A stretch of DNA of 64,000 bases, taken from positions 3,656,198 through 3,720,197 of the forward strand of contig NZ_AP023355.1 in the NCBI RefSeq assembly GCF_016865425.1, given 5' to 3'. Both the position numbers and the translations under genes were made by a program. This DNA comes from Actinocatenispora thailandica (GTDB taxonomy: Bacteria > Actinomycetota > Actinomycetes > Mycobacteriales > Micromonosporaceae). Positions 25,641 through 35,089 of this stretch are shown here, piece after piece; position 1 is the first letter of the stretch, and every line of letters starts with the position of its first letter. Below the pieces are notes generated by a model. It did not search any database. It was not told the origin of the DNA and saw only the letters and a program-made list of their open reading frames with translations.

Positions 25641-26489
25641 TCAGTCGGCCGGAGCGGTGACGAAGTCGATGAGGTGTTCGACGGCGCCGAGCAGCGGGGC
25701 CTCGACATCGCGGTAGTCGCGGACCGAGCCGAGGATGCGGCGCCAGAGCGCGCCCGGGTCGCTCACCCCGAGCGCGGCGCACACGCCCTCCTTCCAGGGC
25801 TGCCCCTTCGGTACCTCCGGCCAGGCCCGGATGCCGACCTTCGCCGGCTTCACCGCCTGCCAGATGTCGACGTAGGGGTGTCCGGTGACCAGCACGTACG
25901 GCGAGGTCACCTGCGCGACGATGCGACTCTCCTTGCTGCCGGCGACCAGGTGGTCGACCAGCACCCCGAGCCGGCGGTCCGGGCCGGGCTGGAACTGCGC
26001 GACCGCACCGACCAGGTCGTCCACCCCGGACAGCGGCTCCACCACGACACCCTCGACCCGCAGGTCGTCGCCCCAGATCCGCTCCACCAGCGCCGCGTCG
26101 TGGATGCCCTCCACCCAGATCCGGCTGGCCCGGGCCACCTTCGCCGGCGAGTCCGGCACCGCGATCGAACCCGAGGCGGTGCGCCGGCGCGCCGCGGGCG
26201 TCGCCGGGCGGGCCGGCCGGCGCAGCGTCACCACCGCACCGTCGATCAGGAACCCGCCCGGTACCAGCGGGAACAGCCGTCGCTTCTGGTGCCGGTCGGC
26301 GAGCACCACGGCATCGGCCTCGAACCCGACCACGGCGCCGCAGAAGCCACCGCCGGCGTCCTCGACGACCAGGCCCGGCTCGGCGTCGACGACCGGAACC
26401 TTCGGGCGCCGGTTCCGGTCATCGGCGAGCACGTCGGTGCCGTAACGGTCGTCGTGCCGGTCGTCCCGGCGGCGAAACGGACTGCGCAC
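25641..26489 (-). CDS. DUF3097 family protein
   Basis: A 282-residue cytoplasmic protein of the actinobacterial family DUF3097. Signature segments are YGTDVLA near the N-terminus, RLFPLVPGGFLIDG near residue 85, SRIWVEGIHDAALVERIWGDDLR near residue 130, and GHPYVDIWQAVKP near residue 205. The DAALVE/DDL region recalls Toprim-like folds, but I would not assign catalysis. The GTG at 26489 begins RSPFRRRDDRHDDRYG, the typical basic start; its ribosome site is weak. The gene converges with the peptidoglycan hydrolase and is divergent from the gene at 26584. Function unknown. Confidence 0.82.
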   Translation of the reverse strand: MRSPFRRRDDRHDDRYGTDVLADDRNRRPKVPVVDAEPGLVVEDAGGGFCGAVVGFEADAVVLADRHQKRRLFPLVPGGFLIDGAVVTLRRPARPATPAARRRTASGSIAVPDSPAKVARASRIWVEGIHDAALVERIWGDDLRVEGVVVEPLSGVDDLVGAVAQFQPGPDRRLGVLVDHLVAGSKESRIVAQVTSPYVLVTGHPYVDIWQAVKPAKVGIRAWPEVPKGQPWKEGVCAALGVSDPGALWRRILGSVRDYRDVEAPLLGAVEHLIDFVTAPAD

Positions 26490-26570
26490 GAGGCGACCGT
26501 AGCCGGCGGGAGTCGATTCGGTCACGCCGGCGCGCCGGGTACGTGGGCGGCAGTCCTCGGATGCTGCCTC

Positions 26571-26576
26571 TACTCT
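26571..26576 (+). promoter_or_regulatory. -10 element of a probable leaderless mRNA
   Basis: TACTCT lies 7 nt before ATG 26584 and no Shine-Dalgarno is present between them. A TANNNT -10 at this distance would place the transcription start on or next to the start codon. Confidence 0.5.
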
Positions 26577-26583
26577 GGGGGGT

Positions 26584-27369
26584 ATGTCCGCTGATCCGGT
26601 CCAGTCCGTAGCGACCAGTGTGCGGCCCACCGTGCGGCTCACCCCGTGGATCCGCTCCTGGCGGGCCGGGCTGGTGCCGTTCGACGACGCCGCCGTGGCA
26701 CTCGAGGACGGCACCGACCACGCGGTGCTCGACATGCCGGGCAGCGTCCGGGAGCAGACCCTGCGGGAGGCGCTGACCGGCCTGGCGAAGCTGCCCCCGG
26801 AACAGATCCGGCTGGTGCTGCCGGCGCCGGGCGACCCGCGCGGGCTGCCCGGCCCCGGCCCGTTCACCTCCGCGGCGCTGCTCGCCGGCGAGGGCATCGT
26901 GGCCGGTGCGATCGGCCTGGTGCCGGAACCCCGGGAGTACACCTCGGGCTCCGGCGACACGTGGCTCGCGATCACCTGGCGGGGGTACGAGATCGCCGCC
27001 GGTGGGCTGCCCCCGGAGCTGGTCACCCCGTCCGAGGCGGAGGCCGACCTGGGGTTGGCGCTGGCCGCGTCCACCCAGGCCCTCGCGGAGCTGGACGTCG
27101 CGCGCTGGCGGCCGTCGCTCGCACCGGCGCTGACCGCGCTGCGCCGCGGCGGCGGCAGCGCCGACCTGCCCGCCGGGTACGACCCGCGCAGCCGCCGGCT
27201 CTACGCCCGGGCCGGGATGCTCGACCGGGTGCTGGCGCTCGCCGAGCACGACGAGCCGGGTGGCGCGATCAACGCGTACGAGGCGAACCAGCGAGCCGCG
27301 GCGCTGCGCCCGCTCGCCACCGCCTGCCGCCGCGCGCTCGTCGCGGCCTGCAACTCGCCGCTGGGTTGA
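26584..27369 (+). CDS. Conserved hypothetical protein (unrecognised)
   Basis: A 261-residue soluble protein. Visible pieces are TPWIRSWRAGLVPFDDAAVAL near the start, LREALTGLAKLPPEQIRLVLPAPGDPRGLPG in the middle, WRGYEIAAGGLPPELVTPSEAEADL, and a C-terminal helical region with ARAGMLDRVLALAEHDEPGGAINAYEANQRAAALRPLATACRRAL. There is no signal peptide, membrane span or nucleotide-binding loop. It looks like an actinobacterial conserved protein of mixed alpha/beta fold. Start ATG 26584 is supported by the leaderless-type -10 at 26571. It lies between DUF3097 (divergent) and ferrochelatase (converging). I cannot assign a role. Confidence 0.7.
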   Translation: MSADPVQSVATSVRPTVRLTPWIRSWRAGLVPFDDAAVALEDGTDHAVLDMPGSVREQTLREALTGLAKLPPEQIRLVLPAPGDPRGLPGPGPFTSAALLAGEGIVAGAIGLVPEPREYTSGSGDTWLAITWRGYEIAAGGLPPELVTPSEAEADLGLALAASTQALAELDVARWRPSLAPALTALRRGGGSADLPAGYDPRSRRLYARAGMLDRVLALAEHDEPGGAINAYEANQRAAALRPLATACRRALVAACNSPLG

Positions 27370-27581
27370 CGGCGTCGAACCGCATCCCATCACCGTCGGG
27401 GCGCTGGTCACCGGCAGCGATCCGGAACGGATGCTCGCCGCCCGCACCGTCCGCGAGGGACACCCCGGATCCGGACGCCCTCGCCGACACGCTGTGCCGG
27501 ATGGTCGCCGAGCGCAGGCGTCGAACGGCGGGCCGCAGCCCCGCCGGCGCGGACACCCGACCGGCGGGGCGGCGGCCGGCG

Positions 27582-28592
27582 TCAGCGGCGCGGCGGCAGC
27601 GCGCAGCAGCCCTCGGCGCAGGTGTCCCAGACCGGCAGGGTACCGAGCCGCCGGCGCGGGGCCGCCGGGTCGAGCCGCTCGGTGACCAGCTCACGAACCA
27701 TCGCGACGAACCTCGGATCGGTACCGGGAGTGGCGGCCCGCGCGTACCCCAGGCCGAGCCGCTTCGCGGTCTCCGCCGCCTCGTTGTCCAGGTCCCAACG
27801 GACCTCCACGTGGTCGGAGACGAACCCGATCGGGCTGACCGCGACGTTCGCCACGCCCTGCTTCGCCAGCGACTCCAGGTGGTCGTTGATGTCCGGCTCC
27901 AGCCACGGCACCTGCGGCGGGCCGGACCGCGACTGCCAGACCAGCTGATGCGGCACCGCCGCGCCGGCCCTGGCCGCCACCAGCTCGGCCAGCTCGGTGA
28001 GCTGGTCGGTGTAGCGGTCGCCGGTCGGCCCGGCGGCGCGGTTCATCGCCACCGGTACCGAATGGGCGGTGAACACCACCCGGGTCTCCCCCGCCGGCAG
28101 CGTGGCGAGCGCCGAGCGCAACGCGTCGGCGTGCGGTTCGACGAACCCGGGATGGTCGTAGAACTGCCGCAGCTTGTCGACCGCCGGCGCGCCCGGACCG
28201 ACCTTGGCCCGGGCCGCGACGATGTCCTCCAGGTACTGCCGGCAGGACGAGTACGAGCCGAACGCGCTGGTGGCGAGCGCCAGCGCGTGCCGCACGCCGT
28301 CGTCGCGCATCCGCGCCAGGGTGTCCGCCAGGTACGGATCCCAGTTCCGGTTGCCCCAGTAGACCGGCAGGTCGATGCCGTGCCCGTCGAACTCGACCCG
28401 GACCGCGTCGAGCAGGTCGCGGCACTGCTGGTTGATCGGCGAGACGCCACCGAAGTGCTGGTAGTGCTCGGCGACCTCGGCCAGCCGGGCGTCCGGGACG
28501 CCACGGCCGGCGGTCACGTTGCGCAGGAACGGCATGACGTCGTCCGGGCCCTCCGGGCCGCCGAACGACAGCAACAGGAACGCGTCGTACAC
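27582..28592 (-). CDS. hemH: Ferrochelatase (coproporphyrin/protoporphyrin type)
   Basis: Inserts ferrous iron into a porphyrin at the end of haem synthesis; actinobacteria generally use the coproporphyrin-dependent route, where the enzyme is called CpfC. GTG 28592 gives the standard YDAFLLLSFGGPEGPDDVMPFL start with AGGGG upstream; GTG 28610 is less likely. Active-site features are TAHSVPV near residue 183 and the C-terminal VSPIGFVSDHVEVRWDLD near residue 265. Cys117 (SYSSCRQY) and Cys325, Cys329 and Cys330 at the C-terminus are candidate ligands for the [2Fe-2S] cluster known from mycobacterial ferrochelatase. It follows fabG-inhA, the same order as in Mycobacterium tuberculosis. Confidence 0.94.
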   Translation of the reverse strand: MYDAFLLLSFGGPEGPDDVMPFLRNVTAGRGVPDARLAEVAEHYQHFGGVSPINQQCRDLLDAVRVEFDGHGIDLPVYWGNRNWDPYLADTLARMRDDGVRHALALATSAFGSYSSCRQYLEDIVAARAKVGPGAPAVDKLRQFYDHPGFVEPHADALRSALATLPAGETRVVFTAHSVPVAMNRAAGPTGDRYTDQLTELAELVAARAGAAVPHQLVWQSRSGPPQVPWLEPDINDHLESLAKQGVANVAVSPIGFVSDHVEVRWDLDNEAAETAKRLGLGYARAATPGTDPRFVAMVRELVTERLDPAAPRRRLGTLPVWDTCAEGCCALPPRR

Positions 28593-28625
28593 GCCCCTAT
28601 CTTCTACCACCGGTAGATGGCGGTG

Positions 28626-29396
28626 TCAGGCACCCACCGCATGGAAGCCGCCGTCGACGTGCAGGACCGTACCGGTGGTGGCGGGGAACCAGTCGGACAG
28701 CAGCGCGCAGATCGCCCGGCCGGCCGCGTCGGTGTCGGTCAGGTCCCACCCCAGCGGTGCCCGCTCGACCCACTTGTCCTCGAACTGCTCGAAGCCCGGG
28801 ATCGACTTGGCCGCCATGGTGCGCAGCGGCCCAGCCGACACCAGGTTCGACCGGATGCCCTGCTTGCCCAGGTGCAGCGCCAGGTAGCGGCTCGCCGACT
28901 CCAGGCCGGCCTTCGCCACACCCATCCAGTCGTACACCGGCCAGGCCAGCGTCGCGTCGAAGGTCAGCCCGACGATCGAACTGCCACGGCCGAGCAGCGG
29001 CAGGCAGGCCATCGCGAGCGCCTTGTAGGAATAGGTGGAGATCTGCACCGCGGTGGCCACGTCGTCCCACTCGGCGTTCAGGAACTCGCCACCCAGCACC
29101 GACTGCGGTGCGAACCCGATCGAGTGCACCACCCCGTCCAGCCCGTCGACCTGCTCGCGCACCTTGTCCGCAAGCCCGGCCAGCTGGTCGGCGTTGGTCA
29201 CGTCCAGCTCGATGATCTCGCCCACCGGCTTCGGCAACCGCTTGGCGATCCGCTCCACCAGCGACATCCGCCCGAACCCGGTGAGCACCACCTCGGCGCC
29301 CTGCTCCTGGGCCAGCCTCGCCGCCGAGAACGCGATCGACTGGTCGGTCAGCACGCCGGTGATCAGCAGCCGCTTGCCGTCGAGAAGTCCACTCAC
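28626..29396 (-). CDS. fabI: Enoyl-ACP reductase, InhA/FabI type
   Basis: NADH-dependent reductase that completes each cycle of type II fatty-acid elongation. The 256-residue sequence closely follows the mycobacterial InhA pattern: GLLDGKRLLITGVLTDQSIA at the cofactor site, ELDVTNADQL, GVVHSIGFAPQ, and the catalytic Tyr-x6-Lys in YDWMGVAKAGL. The C-terminal CALLSDWFPATTGTVLHVDGG is conserved. The start is GTG 29396 with AGGAG about 11 nt upstream. It lies between fabG (99 bp upstream) and ferrochelatase (33 bp downstream), probably one operon. Isoniazid or triclosan sensitivity cannot be judged from this. Confidence 0.94.
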   Translation of the reverse strand: MSGLLDGKRLLITGVLTDQSIAFSAARLAQEQGAEVVLTGFGRMSLVERIAKRLPKPVGEIIELDVTNADQLAGLADKVREQVDGLDGVVHSIGFAPQSVLGGEFLNAEWDDVATAVQISTYSYKALAMACLPLLGRGSSIVGLTFDATLAWPVYDWMGVAKAGLESASRYLALHLGKQGIRSNLVSAGPLRTMAAKSIPGFEQFEDKWVERAPLGWDLTDTDAAGRAICALLSDWFPATTGTVLHVDGGFHAVGA

Positions 29397-29495
29397 GCTT
29401 GCTCGTCTCCTAGCTCGTGTGCTCGGCGGGGCCGTCGCCCCGGATGCTGCCTGCTACCCGGCCGGTCGCGGCGCGGGTGCGAAGCGGTCGACCGC

Positions 29496-30251
<756 letters not shown>

Positions 30252-30332
30252 TCACGCCGGCCGCGAGCGGCCGCCACGGGACCAGAGACTACCGTCGGGC
30301 CGCGCCCGCCGGCCGGGCGAGGTCGGCGGGCG

Positions 30333-31283
30333 TCACGGCATCCGGGACGACCAGAGCAGGCTCATCGCCGCGGCCGCCAACCCGAACAGCAGACCGAACC
30401 CGATGTACCACTGGCCGATCTCCTTCGCCATCGTGCGATGGCCGATCGACGACCCCATGTCCTGGTAGACCTGCTTGAGTTGGCTGGCGCTCGCCGCGGC
30501 GTAGTAGTGCCCCTTGGTCATGTCGGCGAGCTTGTGCAACGACTGCTTGTCCACCGGCACCGGGGTGGTCTGGCCACCGATCGACACGTGCCCGTGATCG
30601 GTGCCGAACGCGATCGTGGACACCGGGACGTTCGCCGCCGACGAGGCCTTGCCGGCGTCCTCGATGGTGCGGCCGTAGGTGCGGAAGCCGTCCGACAGCA
30701 GCACGATCCGGGCCGGCGGCGCGCCCGACGCGCCGTCCGCCGGCACCGCGGCGATCGCCTGCAACGAGGTGAACACCGCCTCACCGGTCGCCGTCGACTC
30801 GGCCAGCCGCAACCCGTTGATCGCCGAGTACACCTGGTTGCGGTCCTTGGTCGGGGACGCCACCACGTTCGCCGACTTCGCGAACGACACCACGCCGACG
30901 TTGAAGTTGCGCGGCAACTGCTCGACGAAGTCCTTCGCCGCCGACTGCGCGGCACGCAACCGGTTCGGCGCCACGTCGGTCGCCTCCATCGACAGCGACA
31001 CGTCGATGGCGAGGATGACGGTGGCCCGTTCCATCGGCTGCTGCACATCCACCGCCGGCCGGGCCATCCCCAGCGCCAGCGCCAGCAGCGACAGCACCAG
31101 CGCCCCGGCCGACGCGTGCCGGCGCCAGCCGATCCCGCGCGGGGTCAACCGCTGCAGCAGCTCCAGGTTGGAGAAGCGCATCGCGAACGACCGGCGGTGC
31201 AGCTGCACCCAGACGTAGACCCCGGCCAGAGCCAGCACCGGGATGACGGCGAGCAGCCACCACGGGGACAGGAAGCGGATCAT
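30333..31283 (-). CDS. VWA domain membrane protein (BatA-like)
   Basis: A 316-residue protein with two N-terminal membrane spans (about residues 7-26 and 58-74), an extracytoplasmic von Willebrand A domain and a C-terminal span near residue 292. The metal-ion-dependent adhesion site is DVSLSM near residue 95, with the later threonine and aspartate expected in STATGEAVF and VLLSDGF. It is the counterpart of Rv1481. MoxR, DUF58 and VWA proteins together act as chaperone-like modules for envelope or metal-dependent complexes in other bacteria. It follows the DUF58 gene by 109 bp and precedes fabG. Confidence 0.9.
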   Translation of the reverse strand: MIRFLSPWWLLAVIPVLALAGVYVWVQLHRRSFAMRFSNLELLQRLTPRGIGWRRHASAGALVLSLLALALGMARPAVDVQQPMERATVILAIDVSLSMEATDVAPNRLRAAQSAAKDFVEQLPRNFNVGVVSFAKSANVVASPTKDRNQVYSAINGLRLAESTATGEAVFTSLQAIAAVPADGASGAPPARIVLLSDGFRTYGRTIEDAGKASSAANVPVSTIAFGTDHGHVSIGGQTTPVPVDKQSLHKLADMTKGHYYAAASASQLKQVYQDMGSSIGHRTMAKEIGQWYIGFGLLFGLAAAAMSLLWSSRMP

Positions 31284-31392
31284 GTGCGGCCCCCGCGGTC
31301 GTGTGCGGCGAACGGTGTCGTGGGGTGCGTCATGCGCGGCCCCCGCGGGAGCGCGCAGCGAAGCGGAACGTCATGCGGTGCCCATCGGTACG

Positions 31393-32367
31393 TCATCGGG
31401 TCGTCCCCCTCGTCCGGGCGTGCCGCTGCGCGGCCACGAACCGGACGATGTCCAGCAGCCAGTCGGAGTCGGTACGCAGCCGCAGATGCCCGACGCCGGC
31501 GCGGCGCAGCGCCGTGGAGATCGCGGCCCGCTGTTCGCTTGCCGCCGCCGCGTAGCGCGCCCGGACCGTCGGCGTGGTCTGCACCTCGTGCACCAGGCCG
31601 GTCTCCGGATCGACCAGCTCCAGCACCCCGACGTCGGGCAACTCCAGCTCGCGCGGGTCGAGCACCTCGACGGCCAGCACGTCGTGCCGGACCGCGAGGC
31701 GGCGCAGCGGCCGCTCCCACCCGGTCGGGGCGAGGAAGTCGGAGATCACCACCGCCATCCCGCGCCGCCGCGGCGGCCGGTTCAGCGCGTCGATCAGCGC
31801 GGCCAGGTCGGTGCGCCCGCCAGCCGCCGGCCGCTCCGTCCGCGCCACGCTACGCAGCAGCAGCTGGGCGCCGCGGCGGCCGGCCCGAGCCGGCACCCGG
31901 TAGGTGTCGGCGCCGGTACCGATCACCGCGCCGATCCGGTTGCCACCGCGCACCGTCAGGTGCGACATCGCAGCCACCGCCGCGATCGCCAGATCACGCT
32001 TCAGGCAGTCGGCGGTACCGAAGTCCAGGCTGGCCGACAGGTCGACCGCGAGCCAGGTCTCCAGCTCCCGGTCGACGATGGTCTGCCGCACGTGCGGCAC
32101 CGTGGTGCGCGCGGTCACCGGCCAGTCCATCCGCCGCACGTCGTCGCCCGGCCGGTACTCCCGGGACTCGCCCGGCTCGGTACCCGGGCCGGGCAGCAGC
32201 CCCAGGTAGTCGCCCTGCAGCAGGCCGTCCAGCTTGCGGGTGACGAGCAGCTGCAGCCGGGACAGGGTCACCTCGGAACGGCCCACGTCCAGCTGCGGCG
32301 AGACGTACCGCTCCCGGGTCGCATGCCGTCGCAGCCGACCCAACGCGGCCAGACCCCCCCGGCTCAC
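31393..32367 (-). CDS. DUF58 domain protein
   Basis: A 324-residue cytoplasmic protein with the DUF58 core: GLLPGPGTEPGESREYRPGDDVRRMDW near residue 60 is the diagnostic block, followed by a VWA-like region with LAVDLSASLDFG near residue 105. Partner genes on both sides are a MoxR ATPase and a VWA membrane protein, and the three are expected to work as one complex. It corresponds to Rv1480. Its GTG start at 32367 has only a weak ribosome site (GGTGAGCG), and a 123-bp gap separates it from moxR. No catalytic residues are established for DUF58. Confidence 0.9.
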   Translation of the reverse strand: MSRGGLAALGRLRRHATRERYVSPQLDVGRSEVTLSRLQLLVTRKLDGLLQGDYLGLLPGPGTEPGESREYRPGDDVRRMDWPVTARTTVPHVRQTIVDRELETWLAVDLSASLDFGTADCLKRDLAIAAVAAMSHLTVRGGNRIGAVIGTGADTYRVPARAGRRGAQLLLRSVARTERPAAGGRTDLAALIDALNRPPRRRGMAVVISDFLAPTGWERPLRRLAVRHDVLAVEVLDPRELELPDVGVLELVDPETGLVHEVQTTPTVRARYAAAASEQRAAISTALRRAGVGHLRLRTDSDWLLDIVRFVAAQRHARTRGTTR

Positions 32368-32490
32368 GCCCGCTCACCGGCCTCGGCACCCGGCACCGCC
32401 CCACCGGGACGCACCGCACGGGCCGGACTCCACCGGATCACGCCCGCTCACCCACCACCGGCGCGCGCGACACCGCCACCGGACCTCGCG

Positions 32491-33564
32491 TCACAGGCCA
32501 CGCCCCGGCTGCGGCCAGGAACCAGCCGGCTGCGGCGTGCCCGACGCCGGCGCCGCACTGGCCGGCGCGTCCGCGTTCTGCCGGGGCGCCACCGTCGGCA
32601 GCGGCACGGTGGCCAGCACCCGGTCGACGATCTGCTCGGCCGGGATACCGTCGGCGAGCGCGTCGTAGGACAACACCAGCCGATGCCGCAGAATGTCCGG
32701 CGCGATGTCCTGGATGTCGGCCGGCAGCGCGTAGTCCCGGCCCCGCAGCAACGCCAGCGCCCGCGCCGCCCGCACGATGCCCAGCGACGCACGCGGACTC
32801 GCGCCGTACTGCACCAGGCCGGCGACGTCGGGCATGCCGTACTCGGCGGGGTTGCGGGTCGACAGCACCAGCCGCACCGCGTAGTCGACCAGCGCGTTGT
32901 GCACGAACACCTCGTCGGCCTTGGCCTGCAGCCCGATCAGGTCGCTGGTAGCGAACACCGCAGTCGGCTCCGGAGTGGACACCCCGACCCGGTAGACGAT
33001 CTCCCGCTCCTCCACGTCGGTCGGATAGCCAACCTGGATCTTCAGCAGGAAACGGTCCCGCTGCGCCTCGGGCAGCGGGTACACACCCTCCTGCTCGATC
33101 GGGTTCTGGGTGGCCATCACCAGGAACGGGCGCGGCACCTCGTGCGTCTGACCGCCGATCGACACCTGCTGCTCGGCCATCACCTCCAGCAGCGCCGACT
33201 GCACCTTCGCCGGCGCCCGGTTGATCTCGTCGGCGAGCAGGAAGTTGACGAACACCGGCCCCAGCTCGACGTCGAACTTCTCGCTGCCCTGCCGGTAGAT
33301 CCGGGTGCCCACCACATCGGCCGGCACCAGGTCGGGGGTGAACTGGATGCGCGCGAACGAACCGCCGACCACCTTGGCCAACGTCTCCACCGCGAGCGTC
33401 TTCGCCACCCCCGGCACGCCCTCGATCAGGCAGTGCCCGCGAGCGAGCAACGACACGAACATCCGCTCGATCATCCGGTCCTGCCCGACGATCACCCGCT
33501 TGACCTCGAACAGCGCCTTCTCGAGCAGGGTCGCATCCTGAGCTGGTGTGGTCTGCTGGGCCAC
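32491..33564 (-). CDS. moxR: MoxR family AAA+ ATPase
   Basis: A 357-residue AAA+ ATPase. Walker A is EGVPGVAKT near residue 50 (the Gly-x-x-Gly-x-x-Lys-Thr loop in MoxR form), Walker B is FLLADEINRAPAKVQSALLE near residue 112, sensor 1 is FLVMATQNPIEQEG near residue 145, and sensor 2 lies in the C-terminal lid (GASPRASLGIVRAARALALLRGRDYA). MoxR ATPases act as chaperones for VWA-type partners. GTG 33564 is chosen because GGAGG lies 5 nt upstream. First gene of a leftward set moxR-DUF58-VWA that continues into fabG-inhA-hemH. The C-terminal 40 residues are a Pro/Ala-rich tail. Confidence 0.94.
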   Translation of the reverse strand: MAQQTTPAQDATLLEKALFEVKRVIVGQDRMIERMFVSLLARGHCLIEGVPGVAKTLAVETLAKVVGGSFARIQFTPDLVPADVVGTRIYRQGSEKFDVELGPVFVNFLLADEINRAPAKVQSALLEVMAEQQVSIGGQTHEVPRPFLVMATQNPIEQEGVYPLPEAQRDRFLLKIQVGYPTDVEEREIVYRVGVSTPEPTAVFATSDLIGLQAKADEVFVHNALVDYAVRLVLSTRNPAEYGMPDVAGLVQYGASPRASLGIVRAARALALLRGRDYALPADIQDIAPDILRHRLVLSYDALADGIPAEQIVDRVLATVPLPTVAPRQNADAPASAAPASGTPQPAGSWPQPGRGL

Positions 33565-34003
33565 CTGACCTCCACGGCACGTCACCGACTGCGCTTCGCC
33601 GCCGCCGCACCCGACGCCCGGCCGCCACCCATCGTCGCGCATCCTTGCGAGTCCAAGCCTCCCACGACAGGCTGGGTACGCGCTGGGCGGGTGCACGCGC
33701 ACCACCCGCACCGTCGCACTGCGACACCGCGCCGGCACCCGTACGCCATCACGGTGAAGAACACGGCGAAATCACTACGGACGGCCGTCCTGTCGGGTAG
33801 ACAACCGCCTCTGCCTCGTGTGTACCATTGCACCGTCGCCGGGCGGCTTCCCCCGTGGTCGCCCGGCGGCTTCACCCCTCGGCGAAGTGTGCTCGCGATG
33901 CGCTCGCCTGAGGGGTTTCGCTTTGTCTTCTGGGGGCGCAGCCCCAGGCCCCGCGCCGGAGGGGCTTCGCCCCCCGGCACCCCCGTGGTGGGCACCGTTC
34001 GTT
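33565..34003. other. Gene-free region upstream of moxR
   Basis: No convincing gene is present. The stretch 33745-33830 is the least G/C-rich and probably contains the moxR promoter; TTGTCT is readable leftward near 33800 but its spacing to a -10 is poor. Two strong hairpins lie at 33931-33978 and a degenerate repeat array begins at 34004. Confidence 0.5.
33931..33978. terminator. Two adjacent strong hairpins, probable terminator element
   Basis: Hairpin one is TGGGG-GCGCAG-CCCCA at 33931-33946. Hairpin two has GCCGG and GGGGC arms around a TTC loop (33955-33978) with one bulged A. This double-hairpin arrangement resembles intergenic elements common in Streptomyces-type genomes. It could end transcription of the leftward TetR gene (stop at 34318) or isolate moxR; no U tract follows. 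Confidence 0.5.
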
Positions 34004-34255
34004 GGGACGCTTGGTGGTTGCCGGTCGCTGGGCCCTCGGTGGTTGCCGTTCGCTGGGCCCTCGGTGGTTGCCGTTCGCTGGGCCCTCGGTGGTTGCCGTT
34101 CGCTCGGCCCTTGGGGGTTGCCGTTCGCTGGGGACGCGCCTTGGGGGTTGCCGGTCGCTGGGGTCCGGTCCGTGGGTGGCGCCGGTCGCTGGGGTCCGCT
34201 CCGTGGGGGTGCTGTTCGCTGGGGCACGGGTACCCGTTGGTGGTGCTGTTCGCTG
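34004..34255. repeat. Degenerate 25-34 bp tandem repeat, about nine units
   Basis: Units share a box GTTGCCGTTCGCTGG. Three are nearly identical 25-mers at 34031-34055, 34056-34080 and 34081-34105, a fourth variant is 34106-34130, and longer diverged units run to 34255. The array lies between the end of the TetR gene and the moxR hairpins. All flanking genes point left. Confidence 0.85.
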
Positions 34256-34317
34256 GGGTGCCGGGTTGGGGCGGGCGCGGGCTGGTGCAGAGCCGGCATG
34301 CACGGTGGGCGGCGGGG

Positions 34318-35010
34318 TCAGTGTTCGCCGGAGCGGGCGGGTGGCGGGGCGGGCGTCTGCGGTTCGCGGTGCGGGTCGGTTGCGGGGGCCGGATCGGCGG
34401 ATCGTAGGCCCACCAGGCGGGTCAGGAAGCGATCCAGCTGGGCGGCCAGGGGCGGCCAGTCGAGCTGGGGCTGGCTCAGGCGCAGGGCGACCGCACCGTG
34501 CACGGCCGCACGTAGGTCCAGCGCGACCAGCGCCGCGTCGCCGGCCGGGGCGAGGCCGGCATCCATGCACCGGCGGACCGCGGCCGTCGTCGAGTCGGCG
34601 ACCTCGTGCCGGAAGGACATCTCAGGGCGGCGGTTGACCGCGCTCTCGTGCAGCACCCGGTAGAGCCCGGGGTGCCGGCTCGACCAGGTACCGAGCACCA
34701 GGACCCGGGCGCGCAGCTGGCCGGCCGGGTCGTCGGCACCCGCCGCCGCCCGGTCGGCGGCGCGCATCAGGTCGTCGTGACAGCGGCGCAGGGTGGCCAG
34801 GACCAGCGCATCGCGGTCGGTGAAGTGCAGGTAGACCGAGGTCGCCGCGACGCCCACCGCGCGTGCCACGGCCCGCATCGACAGCGCCTCGTCGTCCCCC
34901 AGCTCGTCGAGCAGCCGCAGCGTGGCCTCGATGATCTCCGCCCGCAGTCGGTCACCCTGACCGCGCGGGTTGCGGCCGCGCCCCGTCGCCTGCCTGCCCA
35001 TGCCCGGCAT
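34318..35010 (-). CDS. TetR/AcrR family transcriptional regulator
   Basis: A 230-residue regulator. The N-terminal helix-turn-helix runs about residues 25-70 (AEIIEATLRLLDELGDDEALSMRAVARAVGVAATSVYLHF then TDRDALV), followed by an all-helical ligand domain with WSSRHPGLYRVLHES, and a disordered Pro/Arg-rich C-terminus. TetR proteins are dimeric repressors released by small ligands. It is divergent from a SnoaL-like gene at 35090, with 79 bp between, in which a CTGTACAG palindrome sits between plausible -35 and -10 boxes. It therefore probably represses that gene. Ligand unknown. Confidence 0.92.
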   Translation of the reverse strand: MPGMGRQATGRGRNPRGQGDRLRAEIIEATLRLLDELGDDEALSMRAVARAVGVAATSVYLHFTDRDALVLATLRRCHDDLMRAADRAAAGADDPAGQLRARVLVLGTWSSRHPGLYRVLHESAVNRRPEMSFRHEVADSTTAAVRRCMDAGLAPAGDAALVALDLRAAVHGAVALRLSQPQLDWPPLAAQLDRFLTRLVGLRSADPAPATDPHREPQTPAPPPARSGEH

Positions 35011-35023
35011 CTTAACTGAACAC

Positions 35024-35052
35024 TTGTAACTGTACAGCTGTAGCGTTATGGT
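35024..35052 (+). promoter_or_regulatory. Promoter of the SnoaL-like gene with candidate TetR operator
   Basis: TTGTAA at 35024-35029 and TATGGT at 35047-35052 are separated by 17 bp. The palindrome CTGTACAG at 35030-35037 lies in the spacer, and further TGTA boxes flank it. A TetR dimer here would block RNA polymerase. Inferred from position and symmetry. Confidence 0.5.
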
Positions 35053-35089
35053 CCTGACACCACAGCCGTACGGTCAAGGGAGCCTGCCG

